DNA from: Tubulanus polymorphus
Taxonomy: Eukaryota > Nemertea > Palaeonemertea > Tubulaniformes > Tubulanidae
NCBI RefSeq assembly: GCF_964204645.1
Contig: NC_134036.1
Location: 6,771,600-6,835,599 of the forward strand
Reading direction: 5' to 3'
Length of the DNA: 64,000 nucleotides
Each line of letters begins with the position of its first letter. Position 1 is the first letter of the stretch. Shown here piece after piece: positions 22,096-35,960 of this stretch. The translations under genes and the position numbers were made by a program. The notes under the pieces are model-generated. The model did no database searches and was not told where the DNA came from. It was given only the letters and a program-made list of their open reading frames with translations.

Positions 22096-24498
22096 CCGTC
22101 CGTTCGTCAGTGTGCCGGCGGTGGTTGTTCGAAAAACGACTAAGTGCTGACCGGGCCTTAATCAGCGTTACGACCCGGCACCGGTCAGGAAGGGAGGGAG
22201 GGTGGCAGTAGGTCGGTCGTCCGTTCGTTGGTCAGTGTGCCGGCGCTGGTAGTTCGAAAAACGACTAAGTGCTGACCGGGCCTTGATCAGCGTTACGACC
22301 CGGAGCAGTGTGGGAGGGAGGGGGACAGTAGGTCGGTCGTCCGTCCGTTCGTCAGTGTGCCGGCAGAGTTGGTTGTTCGAAAAACGACTAAGTGCTGACC
22401 GGGCCTTGATCAGCGTTAGGACCCGGTGCTGTGAGGGAGGGAGGGAGGCAGTAGGTCGGTCGTCCATCCGTTCGTCAGTGTGCCGGCGGTGGTTGTTCGA
22501 AAAACGACTAAGTGCTGACCGGGCCTTGATCAGCGTTACGACCCGGCGGAGTGAGGAAGGGAGGGAGGGAGGCAGTAGGTCGGTCGTCCATCCGTTCGTC
22601 AGGGTGCCGGCGGTGGTTGTTCGAAAAACGACTAAGTGCTGACCGGGCCTTGATCAGCGTTACGACCCGGTGCAGTGAGGGAGGGAGGGAGGCACTAGGA
22701 CAGTCGTCCGCCCGTTAGTCAGTGTGTCGGCGGTTGTTGTTCGAAAAACGACTAAGTGCTGACCGGGCCATGAACAGCGTTACGACCCGGCACCGGTCAG
22801 GAAGGGAGGGAGGGTGGCAGTAGGTCGGTCGTCCGTCCGTTCGTCAGTGTGCCGGTGGTGGTTGTTCGAAAAACGACTAAGTGCTGACCGGGCCTTGATC
22901 AGCGTTACGACCCGGAGCATTGAGGGAGGGAGGGAGGCAGTAGGTCGGTCGTCCGTCCGTTTGTCAGTGTGCCGGCAGTGATGGTTGTTCGAAAAACGAC
23001 TAAGTGCTGACCGGGCCTTAATCAGCGTTACGACCCGGCGCTGGTCAGGGAGGGAGGGAGGGAGGCAGTAGGTCGGTCGTCCATCCGTTCGTCAGTGTGC
23101 CGGCGGTGGTAGTTCGAAAAACGACTAAGTGCTGACCGGGCCTTGATCAGCGTTACGACCCTGTGCAGTGAGGGAGGGAGGGAGGCAGTAGGTCAGTCGT
23201 CCGTCCGTTCGTCAGTGTGCCGGCAGAGTTGGTTGTTCGAAGAACGACTAAGTGCTGACCGGGCCTTGATCAGCGTTACGACCCGGTGCAGTGAGGGAGG
23301 GAGGGAGGGAGGCAGTAGGTCGGTCGTCCATCCGTTCGTCAGTGTGCCGGCGGTGGTAGTTCGAAAAACGACTAAGTGCTGACCGGGCCTTGATCAGCGT
23401 TACGACCCGGTGCAGTGAGGGAGGGAGGGAGGGAGGCAGTAAGTCGGTCGTCCATCCGTTCGTCAGTGTGCCGGCGGTGGTTGTTCGAAAAACGACTAAG
23501 TGCTGACCGGGCCTTGATCAGCGTTACGACCCGGCACCGGTCAGGAAGGGAGGGAGGTCGGCAGTAGGTCGGTCGTCCGTTCGTTCGTCAGTTTGCCGGC
23601 GGTGGTTGTTCGAATAACGACTAAGTGCTGATCGGGCCTTGATCAGCGTTACGACCCGGCACCGGTCAGGGAGGGAGGGAGGGAGGCAGTAGGTCGGTCG
23701 TCCGTCCGTTCGTCATTGTGCCGGCGGTGGTAGTTCGAAAAACGACTAAGTGCTGACCGGGCCTTGATCAGCGTTACGACCCGGGGCATTGAGGGAGGGA
23801 GGGTGGCAGTAGGTCGGTCGTCCGTCCGTTTGTCAGTGTGCCGGCAGTGATGGTTGTTCGAAAAATGACTAAGGGCTGACCGGGCCTTGATCAGCGTTAC
23901 GACCCGGCGCTGGTCAGGGCGGGAGGGAGGGAGGCAGTAGGTCGGTCGTCCATCCGTTCGTCAGTGTGCCGGCGGTGGTAGTTCGAAAAACGACTAAGTG
24001 CTGACCGGGCCTAGATCAGCGTTACGACTCGGTGCAGTGAGGGAGGGAGAGAGGCAGTAGGTCGGTCGTCCGTCCGGTCGTCAGTGTGCCGGCGGTGGTT
24101 GTTCGAAAAACGACTAAGTGCTGACCGGGCCTTGATCAGCGTTACGACCCGGTGCAGTGAGGGAGGGAGGGAGGCAGTAGGTCGGTCGTCCGTCCGTTCG
24201 TCAGTGTGCCGGCAGAGTTGGTTGTTCGAAAAACGACTAAGTGCTGACCGGGCCTTGATCAGCGTTACGACCCGGTGCAGTGAGAGAGGGAGGGAGGGAG
24301 GCAGTAGGTCGGTCGTCCATCCGTTCGTCAGTGTGCCGGCGGTGGTAGTTCGAAAAACGACTAAGTGCTGACCGGGCCTAGATCAGCGTTACGACTCGGT
24401 GCAGTGAGGGAGGGAGAGAGGCAGTAGGTCGGTCGTCCGTCCGGTCGTCAGTGTGCCGGCGGTGGTTGTTCGAAAAACGACTAAGTGCTGACCGGGCC

Positions 24499-24618
24499 TT
24501 GATCAGCGTTACGACCCGGAGCAGTGAGGGAGGGAGGGAGGCAGTAGGTCGGTCGTCCGTCCGTTCGCCAGTGTGCCGCTGGTGGTTGTTCGAAAAACGA
24601 CTAAGTGCTGACCGGGCC
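24499..24618 (+). repeat. Class S monomer
   Basis: Diagnostic bases are gagcagtgag, gttcgccag and gtgccgctgg, in place of gttcgtcag and gccggcgg. Class S is commonly followed by J (here and at about 7490, 15790, 16400, 27600 and 29060). In the 12.4-kb and 13.6-kb blocks it occurs as two successive monomers, the second with the further change gtgtaccgctgg. Confidence 0.88.
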
Positions 24619-24861
24619 TTGATCAGCGTTACGACCCGGTGCAGTGAGGGAGGGAGGGAGGGAGGCACTAGGACAGTCGTCCGCCCGTTAGTCAGTGTGT
24701 CGGCGGTTGTTGTTCGAAAAACGACTAAGTGCTGACCGGTCCATGAACAGCGTTACGACCCGGCACCGGTCAGGAAGGGAGGAAGGGTGGCAGTAGGTCG
24801 GTCATCCGTTCGTTGGTCAGTGTGCCGGCGGTGGTAGTTCGAAAAACGACTAAGTGCTGAC

Positions 24862-26600
24862 CGGGCCTTGATCAGCGTTACGACCCGGAGCATTGAGGGA
24901 GGGAGGGAGGCAGTAGGTCGGTCGTCCGTCCGTTTGTCAGTGTGCCGGCAGTGATGGTTGTTCGAAAAATGACTAAGGGCTGACCGGGCCTTGATCAGCG
25001 TTACGACCCGGCGCTGGTCAAGGGCGGGAGGGAGGGAGGCAGTAGGTCGGTCGTCCATCCGTTCGTCAGTGTGCCGGCGGTGGTTGTTCGAAAAACGACT
25101 AAGTGCTGACCGGGCCTTGATCAGCGTTACGACCCGGCGCAGTGAGGGAGGGAGGGAGGGAGGCAGTAGGTCGGTCGTCCATCCGTTCGTCAGTGTGCCG
25201 GCGGTGGTTGTTCGAAAAACGACTAAGTGCTGACCGGGCCTTGGTCAGCGTTACGGCCCGGTGCAGTGAGGGAGGGAGGGAGGCACTAGGACAGTCGTCC
25301 GCCCGTTAGTCAGTGTGTCGGCGGTTGTTGTTCGAAAAACGACTAAGTGCTGACCGGTCCATGAACAGCGTTACGACCCGGCACCGGTCAGGAAGGGAGG
25401 AAGGGTGGCAGTAGGTCGGTCATCCGTTCGTTGGTCAGTGTGCCGGCGGTGGTAGTTCGAAAAACGACTAAGTGCTGACCGGGCCTTGATCAGCGTTACG
25501 AACCGGAGCATTGAGGGAGGGAGGGAGGCAGTAGGTCGGTCGTCCGTCCGTTTGTCAGTGTGCCGGCAGTGATGGTTGTTCGAAAAATGACTAAGGGCTG
25601 ACCGGGCCTTGATCAGCGTTACGACCCGGCGCTGGTCAGGAAGGGAGGAAGGGTGGCAGTAGGTCGGTCATCCGTTCGTTGGTCAGTGTGCCGGCGGTGG
25701 TAGTTCGAAAAACGACTAAGTGCTGACCGGGCCTTGATCAGCGTTACGACCCGGAGCATTGAGGGAGGGAGGGAGGGAGGCAGTAGGTCGGTCGTCCGTC
25801 CGTTTGTCAGTGTGCCGGCAGTGATGGTTGTTCGAAAAATGACTAAGGGCTGACCGGGCCTTGATCAGCGTTACGACCCGGCGCTGGTCAAGGGCGGGAG
25901 GGAGGGAGGCAGTAGGTCGGTCGTCCATCCGTTCGTCAGTGTGCCGGCGGTGGTTGTTCGAAAAACGACTAAGTGCTGACCGGGCCTTGATCAGCGTTAC
26001 GACCCGGCGCAGTGAGGGAGGGAGGGAGGGAGGCAGTAGGTCGGTCGTCCATCCGTTCGTCAGTGTGCCGGCTGTGGTTGTTCGAAAAACGACTAAGTGC
26101 TGACCGGGCCTTGGTCAGCGTTACGGCCCGGTGCAGTGAGGGAGGGAGGGAGGCACTAGGACAGTCGTCCGCCCGTTAGTCAGTGTGTCGGCGGTTGTTG
26201 TTCGAAAAACGACTAAGTGCTGACCGGTCCATGAACAGCGTTACGACCCGGCACCGGTCAGGAAGGGAGGAAGGGTGGCAGTAGGTCGGTCATCCGTTCG
26301 TTGGTCAGTGTGCCGGCGGTGGTAGTTCGAAAAACGACTAAGTGCTGACCGGGCCTTGATCAGCGTTACGAACCGGAGCATTGAGGGAGGGAGGGAGGCA
26401 GTAGGTCGGTCGTCCGTCCGTTTGTCAGTGTGCCGGCAGTGATGGTTGTTCGAAAAATGACTAAGGGCTGACCGGGCCTTGATCAGCGTTACGACCCGGC
26501 GCTGGTCAGGAAGGGAGGAAGGGTGGCAGTAGGTCGGTCATCCGTTCGTTGGTCAGTGTGCCGGCGGTGGTAGTTCGAAAAACGACTAAGTGCTGACCGG
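24862..26600 (+). repeat. 870-bp seven-monomer tandem duplication
   Basis: Order Q, R, N-like (cgcag, 124 bp), J with ttggtcag and acggcccgg, K with gaccggtccatg and gtcatccg, Q with cgaaccgg, then a chimera with R head and K body (gctggtcaggaaggg). This is followed by the same seven again from about 25731. The two cycles share all rare marks; the second Q has an extra GGGA and the second N has gccggctgtgg. It ends at the L monomer with gatctgcg (about 26605). Confidence 0.86.
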
Positions 26601-28563
26601 GCCTTGATCTGCGTTACGACCCGGAGCAGTGTGGGAGGGAGGGGGACAGTAGGTCGGTCGTCCGTCCGTTCGTCAGTGTGCCGGCAGAGTTGGTTGTTCG
26701 AAAAACGACTAATTGCTGACCGGGCCTTGATCAGCGTTAGGACCCGGTGCTGTGAGAGAGGGAGGGAGGCAGTAGGTCGGTCGTCCGTCCGTTTGTCAGT
26801 GTGCCGGCAGTGATGGTTGTTCGAAAAATGACTAAGGGCTGACCGGGCCTTGATCAGCGTTACGACCCGGCGCTGGTCAGGGAGGGAGGGAGGGAGGCAG
26901 TAGGTCGGTCGTCCATCCGTTCGTCAGTGTGCCGGCGGTGGTTGTTCGAAAAACGACTAAGTGCTGACCGGGCCTAGATCAGCGTTACGACTCGGTGCAG
27001 TGAGGGAGGGAGAGAGGCAGTAGGTCGGTCGTCCGTCCGGTCCTCAGTGTGCCGGCGGTGGTTGTTCGAAAAACGACTAAGTGCTGACCGGGCCTTGATC
27101 AGCGTTACGACCCGGTGCAGTGAGGGAGGGAGGGAGGCAGTAGGTCGGTCGTCCGTCCGTTCGTCAGTGTGCCGGCAGAGTTGGTTGTTCGAAAAACGAC
27201 TAAGTGCTGACCGGGCCTTGATCAGCGTTACGACCCGGTGCAGTGAGAGAGGGAGGGAGGGAGGCAGTAGGTCGGTCGTCCATCCGTTCGTCAGTGTGCC
27301 GGCGGTGGTAGTTCGAAAAACGACTAAGTGCTGACCGGGCCTTGATCAGCGTTACGACCCGGTGCAGTGAGGGAGGGAGGGAGGGAGGCAGTAGGTCGGT
27401 CGTCCATCCGTTCGTCAGTGTGCCGGCGGTGGTAGTTCAAAAAACGACTAAGTGCTGACCGGGCCTTGATCAGCGTTACGACCCGGAGCAGTGTGGGAGG
27501 GAGGGGGACAGTAGGTCGGTCGTCCGTCCGTTCGTCAGTGTGCCGGCAGAGTTGGTTGTTCGAAAAACAACTAAGTGCTGACCGGGCCTTGATCAGCGTT
27601 ACGACCCGGAGCAGTGAGGGAGGGAGGGAGGCAGTAGGTCGGTCGTCCGTCCGTTCGCCAGTGTGCCGCTGGTGGTTGTTCGAAAAACGACTAAGTGCTG
27701 ACCGGGCCTTGATCAGCGTTACGACCCGGTGCAGTGAGGGAGGGAGGGAGGCACTAGGACAGTCGTCCGCCCGTTAGTCAGTGTGTCGGCGGTTGTTGTT
27801 CGAAAAACGACTAAGTGCTGACCGGGCCATGAACAGCGTTACGACCCGGCACCGGTCAGGAAGGGAGGGAGGGTGGCAGTAGGTCGGTCGTCCGTTCGTT
27901 CGTCAGTGTGCCGGCGGTGGTTGTTCGAAAAACGACTAAGTGCTGACCGGGCCTTGATCAGCGTTACGACCCGGTGCAGTGAGGGAGGGGGGGAGGCAGT
28001 AGGTCGGTCGTCCGTCCGTTCGTCATTGTGCCGGCGGTGGTAGTTCGAAAAACGACTAAGTGCTGACCGGGCCTTGATCAGCGTTACGACCCGAAGCATT
28101 GAGGGAGGGAGGGAGGCAGTAGGTCGGTCGTCCGTCCGTTTGTCAGTGTGCCGGCAGTGATGGTTGTTCGAAAAATGACTAAGGGCTGACCGGGCCTTGA
28201 TCAGCGTTACGACCCGGCGCTGGTCAGGGCGGGAGGGAGGGAGGCAGTAGGTCGGTCGTCCATCCGTTCGTCAGTGTGCCGGCGGAGGTAGTTCGAAAAA
28301 CGACTAAGTGCTGACCGGGCCTAGATCAGCGTTACGACTCGGTGCAGTGAGGGAGGGAGAGAGGCAGTAGGTCGGTCGTCCGTCCGGTCGTCAGTGTGCC
28401 GGCGGTGGTTGTTCGAAAAACGACTAAGTGCTGACCGGGCCTTGATCAGCGTTACGACCCGGTGCAGTGAGGGAGGGAGGGAGGGAGGCAGTAGGTCGGT
28501 CGTCCATCCGTTCGTCAGTGTGCCGGCGGTGGTAGTTCGAAAAACGACTAAGTGCTGACCGGG

Positions 28564-29051
28564 CCTTGATCAGCGTTACGACCCGGTGCAGTGAGGGAGG
28601 GAGGGAGGGAGGCAGTAGGTCGGTCGTCCATCCGTTCGTCAGTGTGCCGGCGGTGGCAGTTCAAAAAACGACTAAGTGCTGACCGGGCCTTGATCAGCGT
28701 TACGACCCGGTGCAGTGAGGGAGGGAGGGAGGCAGTAGGTCGGTCGTCCGTCCGTTCGCCAGTGTGCCGCTGGTTGTTGTTCGAAAAACGACTAAGTGCT
28801 GACCGGGCCTTGATCAGCGTTACGACCCGGTGCAGTGAGGGAGGGAGGGAGGGAGGCAGTAGGTCGGTCGTCCATCCGTTCGTCAGTGTGCCGGCGGTGG
28901 CAGTTCAAAAAACGACTAAGTGCTGACCGGGCCTTGATCAGCGTTACGACCCGGTGCAGTGAGGGAGGGAGGGAGGCAGTAGGTCGGTCGTCCGTCCGTT
29001 CGCCAGTGTGCCGCTGGTTGTTGTTCGAAAAACGACTAAGTGCTGACCGGA
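28564..29051 (+). repeat. 244-bp dimer tandem duplication
   Basis: Two monomers, a 124-bp C monomer with ggtggcagttcaaaaaac and an S-tailed monomer with ccgctggttg, occur twice in direct succession (28564-28807, 28808-29051). The shared private change ggtggcag dates the event after that mutation. It is the smallest clear multi-monomer duplication in the window. Confidence 0.87.
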
Positions 29052-30409
29052 CCTTGATCAGCGTTACGACCCGGAGCAGTGAGGGAGGGAGGGAGGCAGT
29101 AGGTCGGTCGTCCGTCCGTTCACCAGTGTGCCGCTGGTGGTTGTTCGAAAAACGACTAAGTGCTGACCGGGCCTTGATCAGCGTTACGACCCGGTGCAGT
29201 GAGGGAGGGAGGGAGGCACTAGGACAGTCGTCCGCCCGTTAGTCAGTGTGTCGGCGGTTGTTGTTCGAAAAACGACTAAGTGCTGACCGGGCCATGAGCA
29301 GCGTTACGACCCGGCACCGGTCAGGAAGGGAGGGAGGGTGGCAGTAGGTCGGTCGTCCGTTCGTTGGTCAGTGTGCCGGCGGTGGTAGTTCGAAAAACGA
29401 CTAAGTGCTGACCGGGCCTTGATCAGCGTTACGACCCGGCGCTGGTCAGGGCGGGAGGGAGGGAGGCAGTAGGTCGGTCGTCCATCCGTTCGTCAGTGTG
29501 CCGGCGGTATTAGTTCGAAAAACGACTAAGTGCTGACCGGGCCTAGATCCGCGTTACGACTCGGTGCAGTGAGGGAGGGAGAGAGGCAGTAGGTCGGTCG
29601 TCCGTCCGGTCGTCAGTGTGCCGGCGGTGGTTGTTCGAAAAACGACTAAGTGCTGACCGGGCCTTGATCAGCGTTACGACCCGGAGCATTGAGGGAGGGA
29701 GGGAGGCAGTAGGTCGGTCGTCCGTCCGTTTGTCAGTGTGCCGGCAGTGATGGTTGTTCGAAAAATGACTAAGGGCTGACCGGGCCTTGATCAGCGTTAC
29801 GACCCGGCGCTGGTCAGGGCGGGAGGGAGGGAGGCAGTAGGTCGGTCGTCCGTCCGTTCGTCAGTGTGCCGGCAGAGTTGGTTGTTCGAAAAACGACTAA
29901 GTGCTGACCGGGCCTTGATCAGCGTTACGACCCGGTGCAGTGAGAGAGGGAGGGAGGGAGGCAGTAGGTCGGTCGTCCATCCGTTCGTCAGTGTGCCGGC
30001 GGTGGTTGTTCGAAAAACGACTAAGTGCTGACCGGGCCTTGATCAGCGTTACGACCCGGTGCAGTGAGGGAGGGAGGGAGGGAGGCAGTAGGTCGGTCGT
30101 CCATCCGTTCGTCAGTGTGCCGGCGGTGGTTGTTCGAAAAACGACTAAGTGCTGACCGGGCCATGAACAGCGTTACGACCCGGCACCGGTCAGGAAGGGA
30201 GGGAGGGTGGCAGTAGGTCGGTCGTCCGTTCGTTCGTCAGTGTGCCGGCGGTGGTTGTTCGAAAAACGACTAAGTGCTGACCGGGCCATGAACAGCGTTA
30301 CGACCCGGCACCGGTCAGGAAGGGAGGGAGGGTGGCAGTAGGTCGGTCGTCCGTTCGTTGGTCAGTGTGCCGGCGGTGGTAGTTCGAAAAACGACTAAGT
30401 GCTGACCGG

Positions 30410-31750
30410 GCCTTGATCAGCGTTACGACCCGGTGCAGTGAGGGAGGGAGGGAGGGAGGCAGTAGGTCGGTCGTCCGTCCGTTCGTCAGTGTGCCGGCGG
30501 TGGTAGTTCGAAAAACGACTAAGTGCTGACCGGGCCATGAACAGCGTTACGACCCGGCACCGGTCAGGAAGGGAGGGAGGGTGGCAGTAGGTCGGTCGTC
30601 CATCCGTTCGTCAGTGTGCCGGCGGTGGTAGTTCGAAAAACGACTAAGTGCTGACCGGGTTATGCTCAGCGTTACGACCCGGTGCAGTGAGGGAGGGAGG
30701 GAGGGAGGCAGTAGGTCGGTCGTCCATCCGTTCGTCAGTGTGCCGGCGATGGTTGTTCGAAAAACGACTAAGTGCTGACCGGGCCTTGATCAGCGTTACG
30801 ACCCGGTGCAGTGAGGGAGGGAGGGAGGCACTAGGACAGTCGTCCGCCCGTTAGTCAGTGTGCCGGCGGTGGTTGTTCGAAAAACGACTAAGTGCTGACC
30901 GGGCCTTGATCAGCGTTACGACCCGGCACCGGTCAGGGAGGGAGGGAGGGAGGCAGTAGGTCGGTCGTCCGTCCGTTCGTCACTGTGCCGGCGGTGGTAG
31001 TTCGAAAAACGACTAAGTGCTGACCGGGCCTTGATCAGCGTTACGACCCGGAGCATTGAGGGAGGGAGGGAGGCAGTAGGTCGGTCGTCCGTCCGTTTGT
31101 CAGTGTGCCGGCAGTGATGGTTGTTCGAAAAAATGACTAAGGGCTGACCGGGCCTTGATCAGCGTTACGACCCGGCGCTGGTCAGGGCGGGAGGGAGGGA
31201 GGCAGTAGGTCGGTCGTCCATCCGTTCGTCAGTGTGCCGGCGGTGGTAGTTCGAAAAACGACTAAGTGCTGACCGGGCCTAGATCAGCGTTACGACCCGG
31301 TGCAGTGAGGGAGGGAGGGAGGCAGTAGGTCGGTCGTCCGTCCGGTCGTCAATGTGCTGGCGGTGGTTGTTCGAAAAACGACTAAGTGCTGACCGGGCCT
31401 TGATCAGCGTTACGACCCGGTGCAGTGAGGGAGGGAGGGAGGAACTAGGACAGTCGTCCGCCCGTTAGTCAGTGTGTCGGCGGTTGTTGTTCGAAAAACG
31501 ACTAAGTGCTGACCGGGCCATGAACAGCGTTACGACCCGGCACCGGTCAGGAAGGGAGGGAGGGTGGCAGTAGGTCGGTCGTCCGTTCGTTGGTCAGTGT
31601 GCCGGCGGTGGTAGTTCGAAAAACGACTAAGTGCTGACCGGGCCTTGATCAGCGTTACGACCCGGTGCAGTGAGGGAGGGAGGGAGGCAGTAGGTCGGTC
31701 GTCCGTCCGTTCGTCAGTGTGCCGGCGGTGGTAGTTCGAAAAACGACTAA
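30410..31750 (+). repeat. 1.34-kb eleven-monomer block
   Basis: Contains gggttatg (30658), gcgatgg, J with gtgccggcggtgg, caccggtcaggg with cactgtgcc, Q with an A6 tract, R, T-like with gtcaatgtgctgg, J with ggaactagg, and K. It matches 60027-61367 at an offset of 29617 bp with a handful of substitutions, and the copy B counterpart at 52168-53508. Partial repeats of the same order follow at about 32000-32870 and 32890-33960. Confidence 0.84.
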
Positions 31751-34700
31751 GTGCTGACCGGGCCATGAACAGCGTTACGACCCGGCACCGGTCAGGAAGG
31801 GAGGGAGGGTGGCAGTAGGTCGGTCGTCCATCCGTTCGTCAGTGTGCCGGCGGTGGTAGTTCGAAAAACGACTAAGTGCTGACCGGGCCTTGATCAGCGT
31901 TACGACCCGGTACAGTGAGGGAGGGAGGGAGGCAGTAGGTCGGTCGTCCGTCCGTTCGTCAGTGTGCCGGCGGTGGTTGTTCGAAAAACGACTAAGTGCT
32001 GACCGGGTCATGATCAGCGTTACGACCCGGTGCAGTGAGGGAGGGAGGGAGGGAGGCAGTAGGTCGGTCGTCCATCCGTTCGTCAGTGTGCCGGCGATGG
32101 TTGTTCGAAAAACGACTAAGTGCTGACCGGGCCTTGATCAGCGTTACGACCCGGTGCAGTGAGGGAGGGAGGGAGGCACTAGGACAGTCGTCCGCCCGTT
32201 AGTCAGTGTGCCGGCGGTGGTTGTTCGAAAAACGACTAAGTGCTGACCGGGCCTTGATCAGCGTTACGACCCGGCACCGGTCAGGGAGGGAGGGAGGGAG
32301 GCAGTAGGTCGGTCGTCCGTCCGTTCGTCACTGTGCCGGCGGTGGTAGTTCGAAAAACGACTAAGTGCTGACCGGGCCTTGATCAGCGTTACGACCCGGC
32401 GCTGGTCAGGGCGGGAGGGAGGGAGGCAGTAGGTCGGTCGTCCATCCGTTCGTCAGTGTGCCGGCGGTGGTAGTTCGAAAAACGACTAAGTGCTGACCGG
32501 GCCTAGATCAGCGTTACGACCCGGTGCAGTGAGGGAGGGAGGGAGGCAGTAGGTCGGTCGTCCGTCCGGTCGTCAATGTGCTGGCGGTGGTTGTTCGAAA
32601 AACGACTAAGTGCTGACCGGGCCTTGATCAGCGTTACGACCCGGTGCAGTGAGGGAGGGAGGGAGGGAGGAACTAGGACAGTCGTCCGCCCGTTAGTCAG
32701 TGTGTCGGCGGTTGTTGTTCGAAAAACGACTAAGTGCTGACCGGGCCATGAACAGCGTTACGACCCGGCACCGGTCAGGAAGGGAGGGAGGGTGGCAGTA
32801 GGTCGGTCGTCCGTTCGTTGGTCAGTGTGCCGGCGGTGGTAGTTCGAAAAACGACTAAGTGCTGACCGGGCCTTGATCAGCGTTACGACCCGGTGCAGTG
32901 AGGGAGGGAGGGAGGGAGGCAGTAGGTCGGTCGTCCATCCGTTCGTCAGTGTGCCGGCGATGGTTGTTCGAAAAACGACTAAGTGCTGACCGGGCCTTGA
33001 TCAGCGTTACGACCCGGTGCAGTGAGGGAGGGAGGGAGGCACTAGGACAGTCGTCCGCCCGTTAGTCAGTGTGCCGGCGGTGGTTGTTCGAAAAACGACT
33101 AAGTGCTGACCGGGCCTTGATCAGCGTTACGACCCGGCACCGGTCAGGGAGGGAGGGAGGGAGGCAGTAGGTCGGTCGTCCGTCCGTTCGTCACTGTGCC
33201 GGCGGTGGTAGTTCGAAAAACGACTAAGTGCTGACCGGGCCTTGATCAGCGTTACGACCCGGAGCATTGAGGGAGGGAGGGAGGCAGTAGGTCGGTCGTC
33301 CGTCCGTTTGTCAGTGTGCCGGCAGTGATGGTTGTTCGAAAAAATGACTTAGTGCTGACCGGGCCTTGATCAGCGTTACGACCCGGCACCGGTCAGGGAG
33401 GGAGGGAGGGAGGCAGTAGGTCGGTCGTCCGTCCGTTCGTCACTGTGCCGGCGGTGGTAGTTCGAAAAACGACTAAGTGCTGACCGGGCCTTGATCAGCG
33501 TTACGACCCGGAGCTTTGAGGGAGGGAGGGAGGCAGTAGGTCGGTCGTCCGTCCGTTTGTCAGTGTGCCGGCAGTGATGGTTGTTCGAAAAAATGACTAA
33601 GGGCTGACCGGGCCTTGATCAGCGTTACGACCCGGCGCTGGTCAGGGCGGGAGGGAGGGAGGCAGTAGGTCGGTCGTCCATCCGTTCGTCAGTGTGCCGG
33701 CGGTGATAGTTCGAAAAACGACTAAGTGCTGACCGGGCCTAGATCAGCGTTACGACCCGGTGCAGTGAGGGAGGGAGGGAGGCAGTAGGTCGGTCGTCCG
33801 TCCGGTCGTCAGTGTGCCGGCGGTGGTTGTTCGAAAAACGACTAAGTGCTGACCGGGCCATGATCAGCGTTACGACCCGGTGCAGTGAGGGAGGGAGGGA
33901 GGAACTAGGACAGTCGTCCGCCCGTTAGTCAGTGTGTCGGCGGTTGTTGTTCGAAAAACGACTAAGTGCTGACCGGGCCATGAACAGCGTTACGACCCGG
34001 CACCGGTCAGGAAGAGAGGAAGGGTGTTAGTAGGTCGGTCGTCCATCCGTTCGTCAGTGTGCCGGCGGTGGTAGTTCGAAAAACGACTAAGTGCTGACCG
34101 GGCCTTGATCAGCGTTACGACCCGGTACAGTGAGGGAGGGAGGGAGGCAGTAGGTCGGTCGTCCGTCCGTTCGTCAGTGTGCCGGCGGTGGTTGTTCGAA
34201 AAACGACTAAGTGCTGACCGGGTCATGATCAGCGTTACGACCCGGTGCAGTGAGGGAGGGAGGGAGGGAGGCAGTAGGTCGGTCGTCCATCCGTTCGTCA
34301 GTGTGCCGGCGGTGGTTGTTCGAAAAACGACTAAGTGCTGACCGGGCCTTGATCAGCGTTACGACCCGGTGCAGTGAGGGAGGGAGGGAGGGAGGCAGTA
34401 GGTCGGTCGTCCATCCGTTCGTCAGTGTGCCGGCGGTGGTTGTTCGAAAAACGACTAAGTGCTGACCGGGCCATGAACAGCGTTACGACCCGGCACCGGT
34501 CAGGAAGGGAGGGAGGGTGGCAGTAGGTCGGTCGTCCGTTCGTTCGTCAGTGTGCCGGCGGTGGTTGTTCGAAAAACGACTAAGTGCTGACCGGGCCATG
34601 AACAGCGTTACGACCCGGCACCGGTCAGGAAGGGAGGGAGGGTGGCAGTAGGTCGGTCGTCCGTTCGTTGGTCAGTGTGCCGGCGGTGGTAGTTCGAAAA

Positions 34701-35458
34701 ACGACTAAGTGCTGACCGGGCCATGAACAGCGTTACGACCCGGCACCGGTCAGGAAGGGAGGGAGGGTGGCAGTAGGTCGGTCGTCCATCCGTTCGTCAG
34801 TGTGCCGGCGGTGGTAGTTCGAAAAACGACTAAGTGCTGACCGGGCCTTTATCAGCGTTACGACCCGGTACAGTGAGGGAGGGAGGGAGGCAGTAGGTCG
34901 GTCGTCCGTCCGTTCGTCAGTGTGCCGGCGGTGGTTGTTCGAAAAACGACTAAGTGCTGACCGGGTCATGATCAGCGTTACGACCCGGTGCAGTGAGGGA
35001 GGGAGGGAGGGAGGCAGTAGGTCGGTCGTCCATCCGTTCGTCAGTGTGCCGGCGATGGTTGTTCGAAAAACGACTAAGTGCTGACCGGGCCTTGATCAGC
35101 GTTACGACCCGGTGCAGTGAGGGAGGGAGGGAGGCACTAGGACAGTCGTCCGCCCGTTAGTCAGTGTGCCGGCGGTGGTTGTTCGAAAAACGACTAAGTG
35201 CTGACCGGGCCTTGATCAGCGTTACGACCCGGCACCGGTCAGGGAGGGAGGGAGGGAGGCAGTAGGTCGGTCGTCCGTCCGTTCGTCACTGTGCCGGCGG
35301 TGGTAGTTCGAAAAACGACTAAGTGCTGACCGGGCCTTGATCAGCGTTACGACCCGGCGCTGGTCAGGGCGGGAGGGAGGGAGGCAGTAGGTCGGTCGTC
35401 CATCCGTTCGTCAGTGTGCCGGCGGTGGTAGTTCGAAAAACGACTAAGTGCTGACCGG
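31735..35458 (+). repeat. Right-hand subfamily region of copy A
   Basis: Overlapping repeats of the order K, gtacagtgag, gtcatgatcag, gcgatgg, J (gtgccgg), caccggtcaggg/cactg, R. The stretch 31735-32500 matches 34693-35458 at an offset of 2958 bp. Marks such as ggaactagg, cactgtgcc, gtacagtg and gggtcatg first appear at or after 30.6 kb and recur only here, in copy B and in 58-64 kb. One Q monomer (about 33342) is followed by caccggtcaggg instead of R. Confidence 0.8.
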
Positions 35459-35841
35459 GTCATGATCAGCGTTACGACCCGGTGCAGTGAGGGAGGGAGG
35501 GAGGGAGGCAGTAGGTCGGTCGTCCATCCGTTCGTCAGTGTGCCGGCGGTGGTTGTTCGAAAAACGACTAAGTGCTTACCGGGCCTTGATCAGCGTTACG
35601 ACCCGGTGCAGTGAGGGAGGGAGGGAGGGAGGCAGTAGGTCGGTCGTCCATCCGTTCGTCAGTGTGCCGGCGGTGGTTGTTCGAAAAACGACTAAGTGCT
35701 GACCGGGCCATGATCAGCGTTACGACCCGGTGCAGTGAGGGAGGGAGGGAGGCACTAGGACAGTCGTCCGCCCGTTAGTCAGTGTGTCGGCGGTTGTTGT
35801 TCGAAAAACGACTAAGTGCTGACCGGGCCATGAACAGCGTT

Positions 35842-35960
35842 ACGACCCGGCACCGGTCAGGGAGGGAGGCAGTAGGTCGGTCGTCCGTCCGTTCGTCATT
35901 GTGCCGGCGGTGGTAGTTCGAAAAACGACTAAGTGCTGACCGGGCCTTGATCAGCGTTAC
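35842..35960 (+). repeat. Monomer with shortened GGGA tract
   Basis: After caccggtcag only two GGGA-type steps remain before ggcagtagg, so the tract has lost about two units and no four-run G motif can form. The same shortened monomer is at about 57612, 59938 and 63246, in each case followed by gtcattgtgcc, so these are copies of one event. Confidence 0.8.
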